Notes under the pieces: model-generated | Seen by the model: the letters and a program-made list of their open reading frames with translations, nothing else | What the model was told of the DNA's origin: nothing | Databases searched by the model: none | Position numbers and translations under genes: made by a program | In this document: piece by piece, positions 1 through 7,739 of the stretch | How positions within the stretch are numbered: the stretch's first letter is position 1 | How the letters are laid out: the number at the start of each line of letters is the position of its first letter | From: Bacteroidota bacterium | GTDB taxonomy: Bacteria; Bacteroidota; Bacteroidia; Cytophagales; Cyclobacteriaceae | DNA: 17,191 nt | Reading direction: 5' to 3' | Assembly (NCBI GenBank): GCA_023417785.1 | Contig: JAEZEH010000054.1 | Coordinates: 1-17,191 of the forward strand

Positions 1-621
1 AACAATCCGAATTATGACGACCGAAAACTCACCTATGGTTTTCTGATCGGCCTGCACACCACTACCTACCAGCTCAAGTATTCAGATGCCTTTGTTGATT
101 CGTCGCTTTACAATAATATGCATTCCATCACACCGCGATGGAAACCGGGATTCTCTCTCGGATTCATTGTCAATTACCGGATTAACGAATACCTGGACTT
201 CCGCCTCACCCCAAAAGTTGGTTTCTATGAGCACGAAGTAAAGTATGCGTTTACCGACAATACGCCCGATGAAACACGACTTGTTGAAACCACAATGGTG
301 GAGTTACCGGTGTTGCTGAAATATAAGTCGGAGCGGAGAGGCAATGTGCGGATGTACATGATCGGCGGATTCAAGCCGGCGTATCAGGCATCCGGTCAAC
401 GTGAACTTGAAAACACTGAATCACTTGAAGTAAAGACAACCAACCTGAGCCTGGAGGCCGGATTCGGTTTCGATCTCTATTATCCGCTCTTTAAGTTTTC
501 GCCGGAGATCCGATTCTCCCGGGGTATAGCCGACATTCTCGAAAACCGATCAAATGCCTTTGGTCATCCTTTGAGACGGGTAAATACGAATACGATCACG
601 ATCTATTTCCTCTTTCAGTAA
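1..621 (+). CDS. porT: PorT-like type IX secretion/gliding outer-membrane protein, 5' partial
   Basis: The reading frame is open from the first base, so the N terminus (probably a signal peptide plus a short lead) lies outside the window; 206 codons are visible. The visible start, PNYDDRKLTYGFLIGLHTTT, and alternating beta-strand pattern (GFSLGFIVNYRINEYLDFRL, LPVLLKYKSERR, SLEAGFGFDLYYPLFKFSPE) ending in an aromatic strand (ITIYFLFQ) fit an eight-stranded outer-membrane beta-barrel of the PorT/SprT family. PorT is a Bacteroidota protein needed for type IX secretion and, in some species, gliding. The SDR gene follows after 7 bases with no clear ribosome site, suggesting cotranscription. It could be a generic PorT-family barrel rather than the secretion protein itself; the missing 5' neighbour, often a ubiE-type methyltransferase, would help decide. 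Confidence 0.75.
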   Translation, partial: NNPNYDDRKLTYGFLIGLHTTTYQLKYSDAFVDSSLYNNMHSITPRWKPGFSLGFIVNYRINEYLDFRLTPKVGFYEHEVKYAFTDNTPDETRLVETTMVELPVLLKYKSERRGNVRMYMIGGFKPAYQASGQRELENTESLEVKTTNLSLEAGFGFDLYYPLFKFSPEIRFSRGIADILENRSNAFGHPLRRVNTNTITIYFLFQ

Positions 622-628
622 ATACCGT

Positions 629-1387
629 ATGAAAAAAAGAGTTGCCGTAATCACCGGTGCTACTTCAGGAATAGGCGAAGCAACGGCAAGGCTACTTGCA
701 AAGCACGGCTTTCGCCTGATTCTTACTGGCCGAAGAAAAGAACGGCTTGTGACCATTAAGGGTGAATTAGAACAACTTACCGATGTTCATGCCCTCAACT
801 TCGACGTGCGTGATCGGGAACAGGTTGACAAAGCGTTTCAATCACTACCCGCGGGTTGGAATGAAATCGACGTTTTGATTAATAACGCCGGCAATGCGCA
901 TGGATTCGATCCGGTGCAGTCGGGAGACGTTGCTGACTGGGATGCGATGATGGACATCAATGTTAAAGGATTGCTCTACGTGTCCAAGGCAGTAATCCCC
1001 GGAATGGTCGGGCGAAATAAAGGTCACATCATCAATATCGGGTCTATTGCTGGCAAAGAGGTTTATCCAAAGGGCAATGTTTACTGCGCCAGTAAGTTTG
1101 CAGTGGACGCATTGACCAAGGGCATGCGACTCGACCTTAATCCACACAACATCAAAGTCACATCAATCAATCCGGGACTTGTCGAAACCGAGTTCTCGCT
1201 GGTTCGTTTTAAAGGCGACGAAACTACGGCCAAAGGACCGTACGCGGGAATGACTCCTTTAACAGGTGCCGATATCGCCGATATTATTCTTTATACACTT
1301 CAGGCCCCGCCACATGTGGTGCTAGCCGATATTACGGTTTTGCCCGTTGCACAGGCAAGTGCCACGATAGTCAAAAGAGACGTCTAG
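629..1387 (+). CDS. SDR family NAD(P)-dependent oxidoreductase (YdfG-like)
   Basis: Classical short-chain dehydrogenase of 252 residues, the usual length. It has the Rossmann cofactor motif TGATSGIG (residues 9-16), the NNAG motif (85-88) and the catalytic Ser139, Tyr152 and Lys156 (YCASK). The basic GRRKER stretch after the second strand (about 34-39) suggests preference for NADP over NAD. The C-terminal ending LPVAQASAT is typical of the YdfG/serine 3-dehydrogenase-like group, whose members reduce or oxidise small 3-hydroxy acids; the true substrate cannot be read from sequence. The start ATG lies 7 bases after the porT stop, so it is probably translated from the same message. Its stop codon overlaps the stop of the convergent hydrolase. 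No terminator is visible between the two. Confidence 0.9.
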   Translation: MKKRVAVITGATSGIGEATARLLAKHGFRLILTGRRKERLVTIKGELEQLTDVHALNFDVRDREQVDKAFQSLPAGWNEIDVLINNAGNAHGFDPVQSGDVADWDAMMDINVKGLLYVSKAVIPGMVGRNKGHIINIGSIAGKEVYPKGNVYCASKFAVDALTKGMRLDLNPHNIKVTSINPGLVETEFSLVRFKGDETTAKGPYAGMTPLTGADIADIILYTLQAPPHVVLADITVLPVAQASATIVKRDV

Positions 1388-2025
1388 ACGATCCGTAGCA
1401 GGGTGCTCTCATCAATGTCATGGCCTCCGTGGTAATCCACGATCCGCGATGTGATCCCGAGTTTAATTGAGAGCTGGTTCATTTCCGCAAATCTTGAGTC
1501 ATTCATGAAAGGATCTTCGGATCCTTTGACGAAAATCGTTTCCTTGTCTTTGAGGTTGTTTCCTTCGGGCAAGGCAAGGTCCGGCGGAAGTATTCCACCC
1601 CACAAAATTAGCCGCTCAAATTCAATGCTACCTTCGCATACCCATCGTGAAACGGTGGCTGCTCCCTGACTGAATCCCAACACGGTAACGGGAACACTAC
1701 TGGCAACTTCTTTAGAATAAACACTGTTGAGGAACGTAATGTAATTGGCGATATCACTGAGCCGGTCTTCGCGCGTCATCCAGGTGGCGCCGACGCGGTT
1801 GCTTCCCGATTGCGCGCGTTGGTTAATATCTTCGAGGTAGAACCGTGACAGACCCTCAGGCGCGACAACGTAGATATTATGCTGTTCCAGTACGCGGAAT
1901 TTGCGGATAAAATATCCGGCGAGCTGACCGTAACCATGGAGCACGAACCAGATCTGTCGGGCCGTGGCTTTTTCTCCCAGTGTAAAATACCTGCCCGAAA
2001 AAGAAAAACTGATGTGATGTTCCAT
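1384..2025 (-). CDS. alpha/beta hydrolase of the phospholipase/carboxylesterase family
   Basis: With an ATG start at 2025 the protein has 213 residues (a TTG two codons upstream is less likely). It shows the oxyanion-region motif VLHGYGQ (about 28-34), the nucleophile elbow GFSQG with Ser119, a candidate catalytic Asp171 in GSEDPF and His202 in YHGGHD, all in the order and spacing of the esterase/phospholipase (YpfH/EstB-like) family. There is no signal peptide, so it should be a cytoplasmic esterase or thioesterase of unknown substrate. The TWMTREDRLSDI segment (about 81-92) looks like a conserved piece of the Bacteroidota subgroup, from memory. A GGGAGG about 20 bases before the start is part of the terminator stem of the upstream gene, so it is probably not the ribosome site. 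The stop overlaps the convergent SDR stop. Confidence 0.85.
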   Translation of the reverse strand: MEHHISFSFSGRYFTLGEKATARQIWFVLHGYGQLAGYFIRKFRVLEQHNIYVVAPEGLSRFYLEDINQRAQSGSNRVGATWMTREDRLSDIANYITFLNSVYSKEVASSVPVTVLGFSQGAATVSRWVCEGSIEFERLILWGGILPPDLALPEGNNLKDKETIFVKGSEDPFMNDSRFAEMNQLSIKLGITSRIVDYHGGHDIDESTLLRIV

Positions 2026-2040
2026 ATCCAAATAAAAACA

Positions 2041-2068
2041 AAAAAACCTCCCTGTTTGGAAGGTTTTT
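2041..2068 (-). terminator. Rho-independent terminator of the transporter operon
   Basis: The stem AAAAACCT (2042-2049) pairs perfectly with AGGTTTTT (2061-2068). Two further C-G pairs close around a bulged A, with a loop of about five bases. Read on the minus strand it starts about 20 bases after the stop of the small secreted protein and ends in a T run, so it should stop transcripts of that operon before the hydrolase gene. T runs are present on both strands, but no plus-strand gene ends just before it. Confidence 0.75.
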
Positions 2069-2089
2069 CGGATAAGGTTGGAATACCGA

Positions 2090-2509
2090 TTAACGTTTGA
2101 ATCCGAGCGCGCTGCCGCCGCAATAGTTAGCGGAGCCGTCGAATGTATATTGTATGTAATAGATTCCGGTGGTGTTGCAAGGGTATGCGATTGCCGAAAT
2201 AAATTGCCCGTTCACTTTGCTGGTAGCCACTTTGTTGCGATTGGAATCAAAAAGGCTGACAATGATCCCGTCAGTAGGCTGTTCCGGCGCGCAGATGTTG
2301 ATCATATATTGCGTTCCTTTCGTAAATACATATGAGTATTCGACGTAGTCCTTTGATCCTTTTTCGATCTTATAGCTTTTGAGGAAGTTAAAGCCTGTTG
2401 CCAGTTTGGGGATACACTGGTTGCTAAATGCTTCCGAGTTACACTGCCCAATCACTTCTAACGCACTGAGAACAAAGACGGCTAAAACACTAATTATTAA
2501 CTTTTTCAT
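2090..2509 (-). CDS. small secreted cysteine-containing protein, function unknown
   Basis: 139 residues. Residues 1-21 form a signal peptide (MKK, hydrophobic core, cleavage probably after Gly21). The residue before Cys23 is Gln, so it is not a convincing lipobox. The mature part is about 118 residues and beta-rich (VEYSYVFTKGTQYMINIC, GIIVSLFDS, GIYYIQYTFDGS), resembling a small beta-sandwich such as the PPC-type domains; this fold is an inference. Five cysteines (23, 32, 73, 111, 130) suggest two disulfides with one unpaired. It starts 23 bases after the lipoprotein stop with a good AGGAG ribosome site, and a terminator follows its stop, so it is the last gene of the transporter operon. I do not recognise a named family. 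Confidence 0.75.
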   Translation of the reverse strand: MKKLIISVLAVFVLSALEVIGQCNSEAFSNQCIPKLATGFNFLKSYKIEKGSKDYVEYSYVFTKGTQYMINICAPEQPTDGIIVSLFDSNRNKVATSKVNGQFISAIAYPCNTTGIYYIQYTFDGSANYCGGSALGFKR

Positions 2510-2532
2510 AAGGCTCCTGATATTATAACAAA

Positions 2533-3429
2533 TTAGCTTGTGATCTTATTTCTAATTTTTGAGGTGATGGTCTTGATATTGGAGACATCTTCGTCGGTAA
2601 TATCAATTGTACTTGTGCTATTGTCTTTGATGACCATCACGCCATCCTTGATCTCAAACGTACTTTCTTTGTAAGTGTAAGTTATGTTTACTTTTTCATA
2701 GGCCTTTTTTAGCTCCTCAAAGTCTTCCAACAATGATGCCATTCCGGGATCTTTGTCTTTGTAAAAGGAGAGCAGCAACATGATGTTCTCAAGAATGATT
2801 TTTTGGGTTCCGATCGTTTCGCGAAGTTCCTGATTATTACTGTTAGCGGCAACCTCAGTAGTGATGTGAAGAGCTTCAAGCCATCCCCCGGTAAGGAGAA
2901 GAACACTCAGGTTCGAACGGTTCTGCGTCTGCAGATAGTGGTTGATCTGATTAAAGTTTTGCGTCGTGATCAAAAGCAGGGAATCGAGGTTTTTGCTGTT
3001 TGTTGCGAGACGTCCGATGGTTTCGATGTCGAAAAACCTTCCGATGTTGAGTCCGTCAGCAAGTTCCTTGATTGCGCCCATATATTTCACTCCGTCTTGA
3101 TTCTGTTCGTATATGTTAGTGTAACCCAGATCGGCACCATAAATTCCCAAATTGAGTGCGCGCTTATAATTGGAGTTGTACTTGGATGTGAAATCAGGCG
3201 AATTGAGGAAACCCACATCATACTTGTTTCCTGATTCTTTCAACAGCATTGAGATCTCCAGTGGTTGAGGAATGGATTCAAGGATACTGCTGATAACCTC
3301 TTCTGAAATTGGAGGACCCTCGACAGCCGCCGAGTCAAGTCCTTCCAGGAAGGCTTGTTCGTCCGTTTTTTTGCTTGATCCGCAGGCTGTGATGATGGCC
3401 ACAATAAGCCCTGCAATTAAAATTCTCAT
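2533..3429 (-). CDS. lipoprotein of unknown function linked to the ABC transporter
   Basis: With ATG at 3429 the protein has 298 residues and a clean lipoprotein signal: MRILIAGLIVAIITAC, with Cys16 as the lipidated residue followed by GSS. A TTG-initiated frame 17 codons longer would bury the signal peptide, so I reject that start. The mature protein is mostly alpha-helical (residues about 50-270, with repeated Leu/Ile heptad-like stretches) and has no enzyme motif that I recognise. It follows the ABC transporter after 68 bases and precedes the small secreted protein by 23 bases on the same strand. An envelope-anchored accessory protein of the transporter is the natural guess. I cannot tell which membrane it sits in; the +2 residue is Gly. 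Confidence 0.75.
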   Translation of the reverse strand: MRILIAGLIVAIITACGSSKKTDEQAFLEGLDSAAVEGPPISEEVISSILESIPQPLEISMLLKESGNKYDVGFLNSPDFTSKYNSNYKRALNLGIYGADLGYTNIYEQNQDGVKYMGAIKELADGLNIGRFFDIETIGRLATNSKNLDSLLLITTQNFNQINHYLQTQNRSNLSVLLLTGGWLEALHITTEVAANSNNQELRETIGTQKIILENIMLLLSFYKDKDPGMASLLEDFEELKKAYEKVNITYTYKESTFEIKDGVMVIKDNSTSTIDITDEDVSNIKTITSKIRNKITS

Positions 3430-3497
3430 AGAGATAAATTTATGCGTTTCCAAAATTATAAAATCGGCATTCGGTGCCAAAATGTTACTTATATGCT

Positions 3498-6400
3498 TTA
3501 TTTCCGGTCACCTTTTTCGGAGTCGGATTTGCCGAATCTTCCTCCGAAACTATCAAACGCGTTGATAAACTTACGTAACCATTCGAAGTACAAGGTCATA
3601 TACAAAAGCACTGTCATAATCCAGATGACAAGGAGGTTGAAACCAAATGTGCTCATAGGGATTCCAAACAGATACTTCTGCGGCGCAAAGAAGTGTGCAC
3701 GATAATCGAAGGCATTCCGTGGTTTTGGATCAACGAAAACTGGATTGATTTGCTGGAGCAACTCGCCATCATGTTCGAGAATACGTTCTTTGGTGTTTAC
3801 ATTCCTGACCAGATCAGCAAGGCTTTCATTGTAATAGCGGTTCTTAGCCTCGTTGATTGAGTATCCACCCTTTGCCTGATTTTCGAATTCGAACAGGGAA
3901 GCCTCACGACTTTGCACAGCCCGGTTATACGCGTCCTGATAATAACCCTTGTAGGCTTTCAGGAACTTTTCAAGCTTTTCATTGAATTCTGGCGTGAAGG
4001 TTTCCGGGGTCCAGGACGTTTTCAATTCCTCAGCGATACCGGTCTTGAAATGGCTCTCGATCAAGGTGGATTGAATTACGCCTATATCTTTTTGAACCAG
4101 TGCCTTTACCGAGTCATTCTGTTCGTTTCTGTTTTCGAAAATGAATTTCCTTTTCTTTTCCAGTTCATTCACCAAAAAAGATGACTTGAAATCAGTGGCT
4201 GCTTCGAGCTTTTCCCATTGGTAAAAAGGCTTTTGGAAAGAGTTCTCCTTGAACTGGTGAACGGCCAAAGCTTCATACGCCCACCTTGACGCCATCAGGT
4301 CAGCCACGACGGGAACCTTCCCTTTTGTGCTGATGATATTATTGAGCTTGTCGAAACTAAAGAGAAGACCACTGAGGATCATCTGGGGAATCAAAAGGAG
4401 GGGGATCAGAACATATACCGTTACAGCGGAATTGAAAGCGGAAGATATGTTCAATCCGAGTACGTTGGCGAAACACGAAACGGTAAACAATACGATCCAG
4501 AAGGGGATAAGCATGCGCCATTCTATTTCGAGGATCATGTTTCCAACAAGCACGAAGAGCAGTGTCTGGATAGCGGAAAGGATGAATAGTATTGAAAGCT
4601 TCGACGTGAGGTAGCTGTTCCAGCTGAGATTGAGGAACGACTCGCGCCGGAGAATTTTCCGGTCGCGGATTATTTCTTCGGCACTTACGGTGAGCCCCAT
4701 AAACAGAGCCACAATAATGCTCATCAGCAGGAATGCCGGGAAATTGTCGTTGAACCGGAACAGGTACTCTTTTTCGCCAGGAGCACTCTTATACTTGATA
4801 ATAAAAGCCAGAATAATTGCCAGCAACGGGGCCTCCAGCAGGTTGATCAGCAGATATTGTTTGTTGCTAAGTTTGGCAAGCGTGTCCCGCGTTGCAAATA
4901 TCAGGGTTTGTTTGAAACGGTTAGGAGGATTTAAACTGTGAGGTGGTTCTTCGCGAACATCTTCAACGTGGGAAAGATTAAACCGTTCCTTATAGAGGTC
5001 GAACCACTGCGGCGGACTGATTTTTCGCTTATTGGTCGGCTGACCATATTCATCGACTACTTTGGCTTCGATGATGCTGAAAATCTGTTCCGGGTTTACG
5101 TTACCACAGGTTTCACACTGGCCGCGGTTACTGTCGACCTGGTGGGTGGAGCGTTTGAAGTACGTCACCGCTTCAACGGGAGGGCCATAATACGCCGGAT
5201 AGCCCCCGGTATCCATGATGATCATCTTGTCAAACATCTTGTAGATGTCTGAAGAAGGCTGGTGGATAACAACGAAAATGAGTTTGCCCTTGAGTGAAAG
5301 CTCCTTGAGCAAGTCAATTACATTTTCCGAATCGCGGGATGACAAACCTGACGTCGGTTCATCGAGAAACAGAACCGCGGGTTCCCTTATCAGTTCCAGT
5401 GCGATGTTCAGCCTTTTACGCTGACCACCGCTGATGGTTTTCTCCAGTACGTTTCCGACCCGAAGATCCTTGCGTTGATCGAGTCCAAGGTTCTGAAGCA
5501 CGCCCATAACCCTGGCGTTGAGTTCTACTTCCGACAGGTCGGCGAAGCACAGCTTTGCGTTATAATAAAGGTTTTCGTAAACCGTCAGTTCTTCGATCAG
5601 CAGATCATCCTGCGAGACGTAACCGATCACTCCGTGAATCCGGTCTTTTTCCGTGTGGATGTCAAATCCGTTGATCAGAATGTTTCCAAGCGTGGGTTTA
5701 ACTAGTCCGGCTAGCACGTTCAGGAGGGTAGTTTTTCCGGCGCCGCTTGCGCCCATTATTCCGATCAGTTTCCCCGGACCTTCAGAGATAACAACGTTTC
5801 GCAGCCCAATGGCACCGTTTGGGAAAGTGAGCTGTTCAATATTCGCATTGAACGACAGCTTCGTGGTCTTCAGTTCTTCATTGAAGTTGGCGACCAGATC
5901 ACTGTAGTAGAGTGCATCACCTTGCTGCGTTTTGATCGTACTGCCATGGGAAAAAAGGTAGGCCTTGTTTGGCTGCATGATAAAGCCATTCAGCACATTT
6001 GACTCTTCGCCGATGTACTTCGTATAGTACATGTCGACGCTTCTGACGCGCATGAAAAACAACGCACCTTCTATGTGTCCATGTACGTGTTTGTTAACCA
6101 GTCCATCGGCCTGGGATTCTCTTGAATCCAGGAGCAGAATATCCGGATAGTTGAGCGATTGCGCGTCGTCTGAGATGACAAAACGTTCGATCAACTCATA
6201 TTCATACTGAACGATATTAAAAACCGTGGAAACCGTATTGATGATCTCCATCCGTTGAGGAGTAAAATTCTTGTCGGTGCTTACAAGCTCAAGCAGTTTA
6301 ATAAGAACAACGACCTTCTGCTTTTGTGTAAGGGTTTTATTGATTTTTTTGCAGATTCCCAGAGTCTTGACGGAATCTTTTACTGAGGTGAGTCTCTTCT

Positions 6401-6596
6401 TGCCTTCGTCTTCGTCCGTCTTTCCATATCCGGAGAATTGATCATAGAGATCGAGATACTCTTTTATCGAATCACGATCGAGTTCAGTCTGGAAGAAGTT
6501 AATAACATATTTGCGTTCACCTTCGCTTACTCCTCCGTCCTGTTTCGTGATGATCGCAAAAAGTTGGGTTAGGGCTTTGAGTATTTCTTCACTCAT
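3498..6596 (-). CDS. ABCG/White-type ABC transporter with N-terminal TerB-like domain
   Basis: 1032 residues, a nucleotide-binding domain followed by membrane segments in one chain. Residues 1-140 resemble a TerB-like helical domain (QDGGVSEGERKYVINFF; LLELVSTDKNFTPQRMEII). Residues about 145-240 are beta-rich, perhaps FHA-like. The ABC domain has Walker A GASGAGKT (282-289), Q-loop Gln329, signature ISGGQ (388-392), Walker B LFLDEPTSG (409-417) and H-loop His445. A CxxC pair (Cys494, Cys497) precedes NPEQIFSIIEAKV, the counterpart of the NPADF region of ABCG proteins. Five membrane segments lie at about 583-602, 618-637, 665-690, 697-718 and 725-748, and a sixth at about 985-1005, separated by a soluble loop of about 230 residues. 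It is the first gene of a three-gene operon. Substrate and direction are unknown; the family is mostly exporters. The ribosome site is weak. Confidence 0.85.
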   Translation of the reverse strand: MSEEILKALTQLFAIITKQDGGVSEGERKYVINFFQTELDRDSIKEYLDLYDQFSGYGKTDEDEGKKRLTSVKDSVKTLGICKKINKTLTQKQKVVVLIKLLELVSTDKNFTPQRMEIINTVSTVFNIVQYEYELIERFVISDDAQSLNYPDILLLDSRESQADGLVNKHVHGHIEGALFFMRVRSVDMYYTKYIGEESNVLNGFIMQPNKAYLFSHGSTIKTQQGDALYYSDLVANFNEELKTTKLSFNANIEQLTFPNGAIGLRNVVISEGPGKLIGIMGASGAGKTTLLNVLAGLVKPTLGNILINGFDIHTEKDRIHGVIGYVSQDDLLIEELTVYENLYYNAKLCFADLSEVELNARVMGVLQNLGLDQRKDLRVGNVLEKTISGGQRKRLNIALELIREPAVLFLDEPTSGLSSRDSENVIDLLKELSLKGKLIFVVIHQPSSDIYKMFDKMIIMDTGGYPAYYGPPVEAVTYFKRSTHQVDSNRGQCETCGNVNPEQIFSIIEAKVVDEYGQPTNKRKISPPQWFDLYKERFNLSHVEDVREEPPHSLNPPNRFKQTLIFATRDTLAKLSNKQYLLINLLEAPLLAIILAFIIKYKSAPGEKEYLFRFNDNFPAFLLMSIIVALFMGLTVSAEEIIRDRKILRRESFLNLSWNSYLTSKLSILFILSAIQTLLFVLVGNMILEIEWRMLIPFWIVLFTVSCFANVLGLNISSAFNSAVTVYVLIPLLLIPQMILSGLLFSFDKLNNIISTKGKVPVVADLMASRWAYEALAVHQFKENSFQKPFYQWEKLEAATDFKSSFLVNELEKKRKFIFENRNEQNDSVKALVQKDIGVIQSTLIESHFKTGIAEELKTSWTPETFTPEFNEKLEKFLKAYKGYYQDAYNRAVQSREASLFEFENQAKGGYSINEAKNRYYNESLADLVRNVNTKERILEHDGELLQQINPVFVDPKPRNAFDYRAHFFAPQKYLFGIPMSTFGFNLLVIWIMTVLLYMTLYFEWLRKFINAFDSFGGRFGKSDSEKGDRK

Positions 6597-6623
6597 AGTT
6601 CAAAAAATACAATTAATAAGATC

Positions 6624-6683
6624 AAAAAATATCGGTTACCCGGCATGGTTGAAATGGCTGAATCAACATGGCAGGTAACCGAT
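6624..6683 (-). terminator. Hairpin terminator after the SiaC-like gene
   Basis: A perfect 10-base inverted repeat, ATCGGTTACC (6631-6640) with GGTAACCGAT (6674-6683), encloses 33 bases that can form a second, imperfect inner stem (CATGGTTGA against TCAACATG). On the minus strand the stem is followed by ATTTTTTGATC, a T-rich tract, 20 bases beyond the siaC-like stop. This fits an intrinsic terminator separating the signalling cluster from the ABC transporter operon. The loop is long for a simple terminator, so partial read-through or attenuation is possible. Confidence 0.65.
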
Positions 6684-6702
6684 AAGGGGCCCGGAAGCTT
6701 TA

Positions 6703-7071
6703 TCAGTACGTCTTGAACTCGAAAGGTATTTCGACAAGTTCAGAGAACTCCTGTCCTGCTTCTTCCATGTCTTCGTCATCCTCGTGAAAATACCAGACGA
6801 TTCTCATGCCTTTGATATCTTCGAGGGCAGATAATACATCAAGAATTAATTTCGAAGAAGCTGTATTGAAATATTCCAGTTTGAAAACAAACTCTGTAGA
6901 AGGATTGGAATCACTTCCGTATTGATTAATCCATTCGAGTACCGGACGGTAAAACTCAGCGGAATCTTCAGGCAGGGAACGCCCAGAGATTTCGAATATA
7001 CCGTTCTTTTTGTCGAGGATTATCTTCGGGGTATCTTCAGTTCCTTCCAGGTTTAAAATTTCCATGGTCAT
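6703..7071 (-). CDS. siaC: SiaC-family (DUF1987) regulatory phosphoprotein
   Basis: 122 residues, STAS-like fold expected. The region FVFKLEYFNTASSKLILDVL (61-80) carries the conserved Asn-Thr of the family. In Pseudomonas aeruginosa SiaC the kinase SiaB phosphorylates a threonine (reported as Thr68) and the SiaA phosphatase removes the phosphate. Here the equivalent is Thr70 from the first ATG, or Thr68 if the second ATG (7065, MEILNLEG) is used, so the start may be six bases later; neither ATG has a clear ribosome site. It lies 27 bases downstream of the SiaB-like kinase gene and ends the seven-gene signalling run. In the known system unphosphorylated SiaC binds and activates the diguanylate cyclase SiaD; no such gene is present here, so its partner is unknown. 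Confidence 0.85.
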   Translation of the reverse strand: MTMEILNLEGTEDTPKIILDKKNGIFEISGRSLPEDSAEFYRPVLEWINQYGSDSNPSTEFVFKLEYFNTASSKLILDVLSALEDIKGMRIVWYFHEDDEDMEEAGQEFSELVEIPFEFKTY

Positions 7072-7098
7072 TTAGGTATTTGAGTTCAATAATCAGTT

Positions 7099-7647
7099 TT
7101 ATTCTTGGTCGCGGGGAACATTAACTTTCAGGCAGAAGAAATTGTATTCCGGATTCAGCTCCGGGAAGGAGTACTCGATCTTCTCCCCGGACTTGCGTGC
7201 CATGTCCACAAAGCCGAGTCCGGCACCGCCCTTTTCCGAGATGGTGGTGTTCTTGATTATCTCCTTGTACAATTCCTTGAGGCCGTCCTTGTCAAGGTTG
7301 TTGATATGTTCCAACGCATCCTTCAATTTGTTAATGTTTTCCTTGCGAATCGGATTGCCGGACATGATACTGTAACGGTCCTTTTCTTTTCCAATAAGGA
7401 AAATGGCGGCATGACTGCGGATCTGTCCGTCGACAAGTTCGTCACTGTGCTTTACTATATTTTGAAGCGCTTCGACCATTACGTTGAACACCTTTCTCTT
7501 GATGCTAGACTCTTCTCCCGAGGAGTCAAGATTTCGCTCGGCCATGGCCAGAATTGACTTGGTGCTCTCCTGGGTGAAATCACCTTGATACACCAGAATC
7601 AGGTTCTGCGACATCATCGTACGGTGCAGGTCATAAATAAAATTCAT
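7099..7647 (-). CDS. siaB: SiaB-family protein kinase (DUF6272, GHKL ATPase fold)
   Basis: 182 residues, a stand-alone histidine-kinase-like ATPase domain that should act as a protein Ser/Thr kinase on SiaC. The N box is KVFNVMVEALQNIVKHS with Glu59 and Asn63 placed for Mg-ATP binding. The G box is EKGGAGLGFVDMARKSG (139-154), with glycines 140, 141, 143 and 145. There is no sensor domain, dimerisation helix pair or membrane segment, as in anti-sigma-factor kinases such as SpoIIAB. It lies between the PP2C phosphatase gene (92 bases upstream) and the SiaC gene (27 bases downstream), the A-B-C order known from Pseudomonas siaABCD. An internal start at Met11 or Met12 is possible. Confidence 0.85.
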   Translation of the reverse strand: MNFIYDLHRTMMSQNLILVYQGDFTQESTKSILAMAERNLDSSGEESSIKRKVFNVMVEALQNIVKHSDELVDGQIRSHAAIFLIGKEKDRYSIMSGNPIRKENINKLKDALEHINNLDKDGLKELYKEIIKNTTISEKGGAGLGFVDMARKSGEKIEYSFPELNPEYNFFCLKVNVPRDQE

Positions 7648-7739
7648 GCTCGGAAAAATTAAATGATACGAATGTGGTTCACTAAGTTATAATTTTATTC
7701 AGATACAACGATAGTCTAAAGTTGCATTCTGCAATTTGG

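Noticed and set aside
3430..3480. TTG-initiated 17-codon extension of the lipoprotein
   Set aside because: It would place a polar stretch before the signal peptide and spoil the lipobox spacing; the ATG at 3429 gives a normal lipoprotein signal.
6631..6683. Inverted repeat as the end of a mobile element
   Set aside because: There is no transposase and no matching repeat elsewhere in the window, and its place after a stop with a T tract fits a terminator better.
7105..7557. 150-codon plus-strand open frame opposite the SiaB-like gene
   Set aside because: The minus-strand frame carries the conserved N and G boxes of the kinase, so the plus-strand frame is a shadow.
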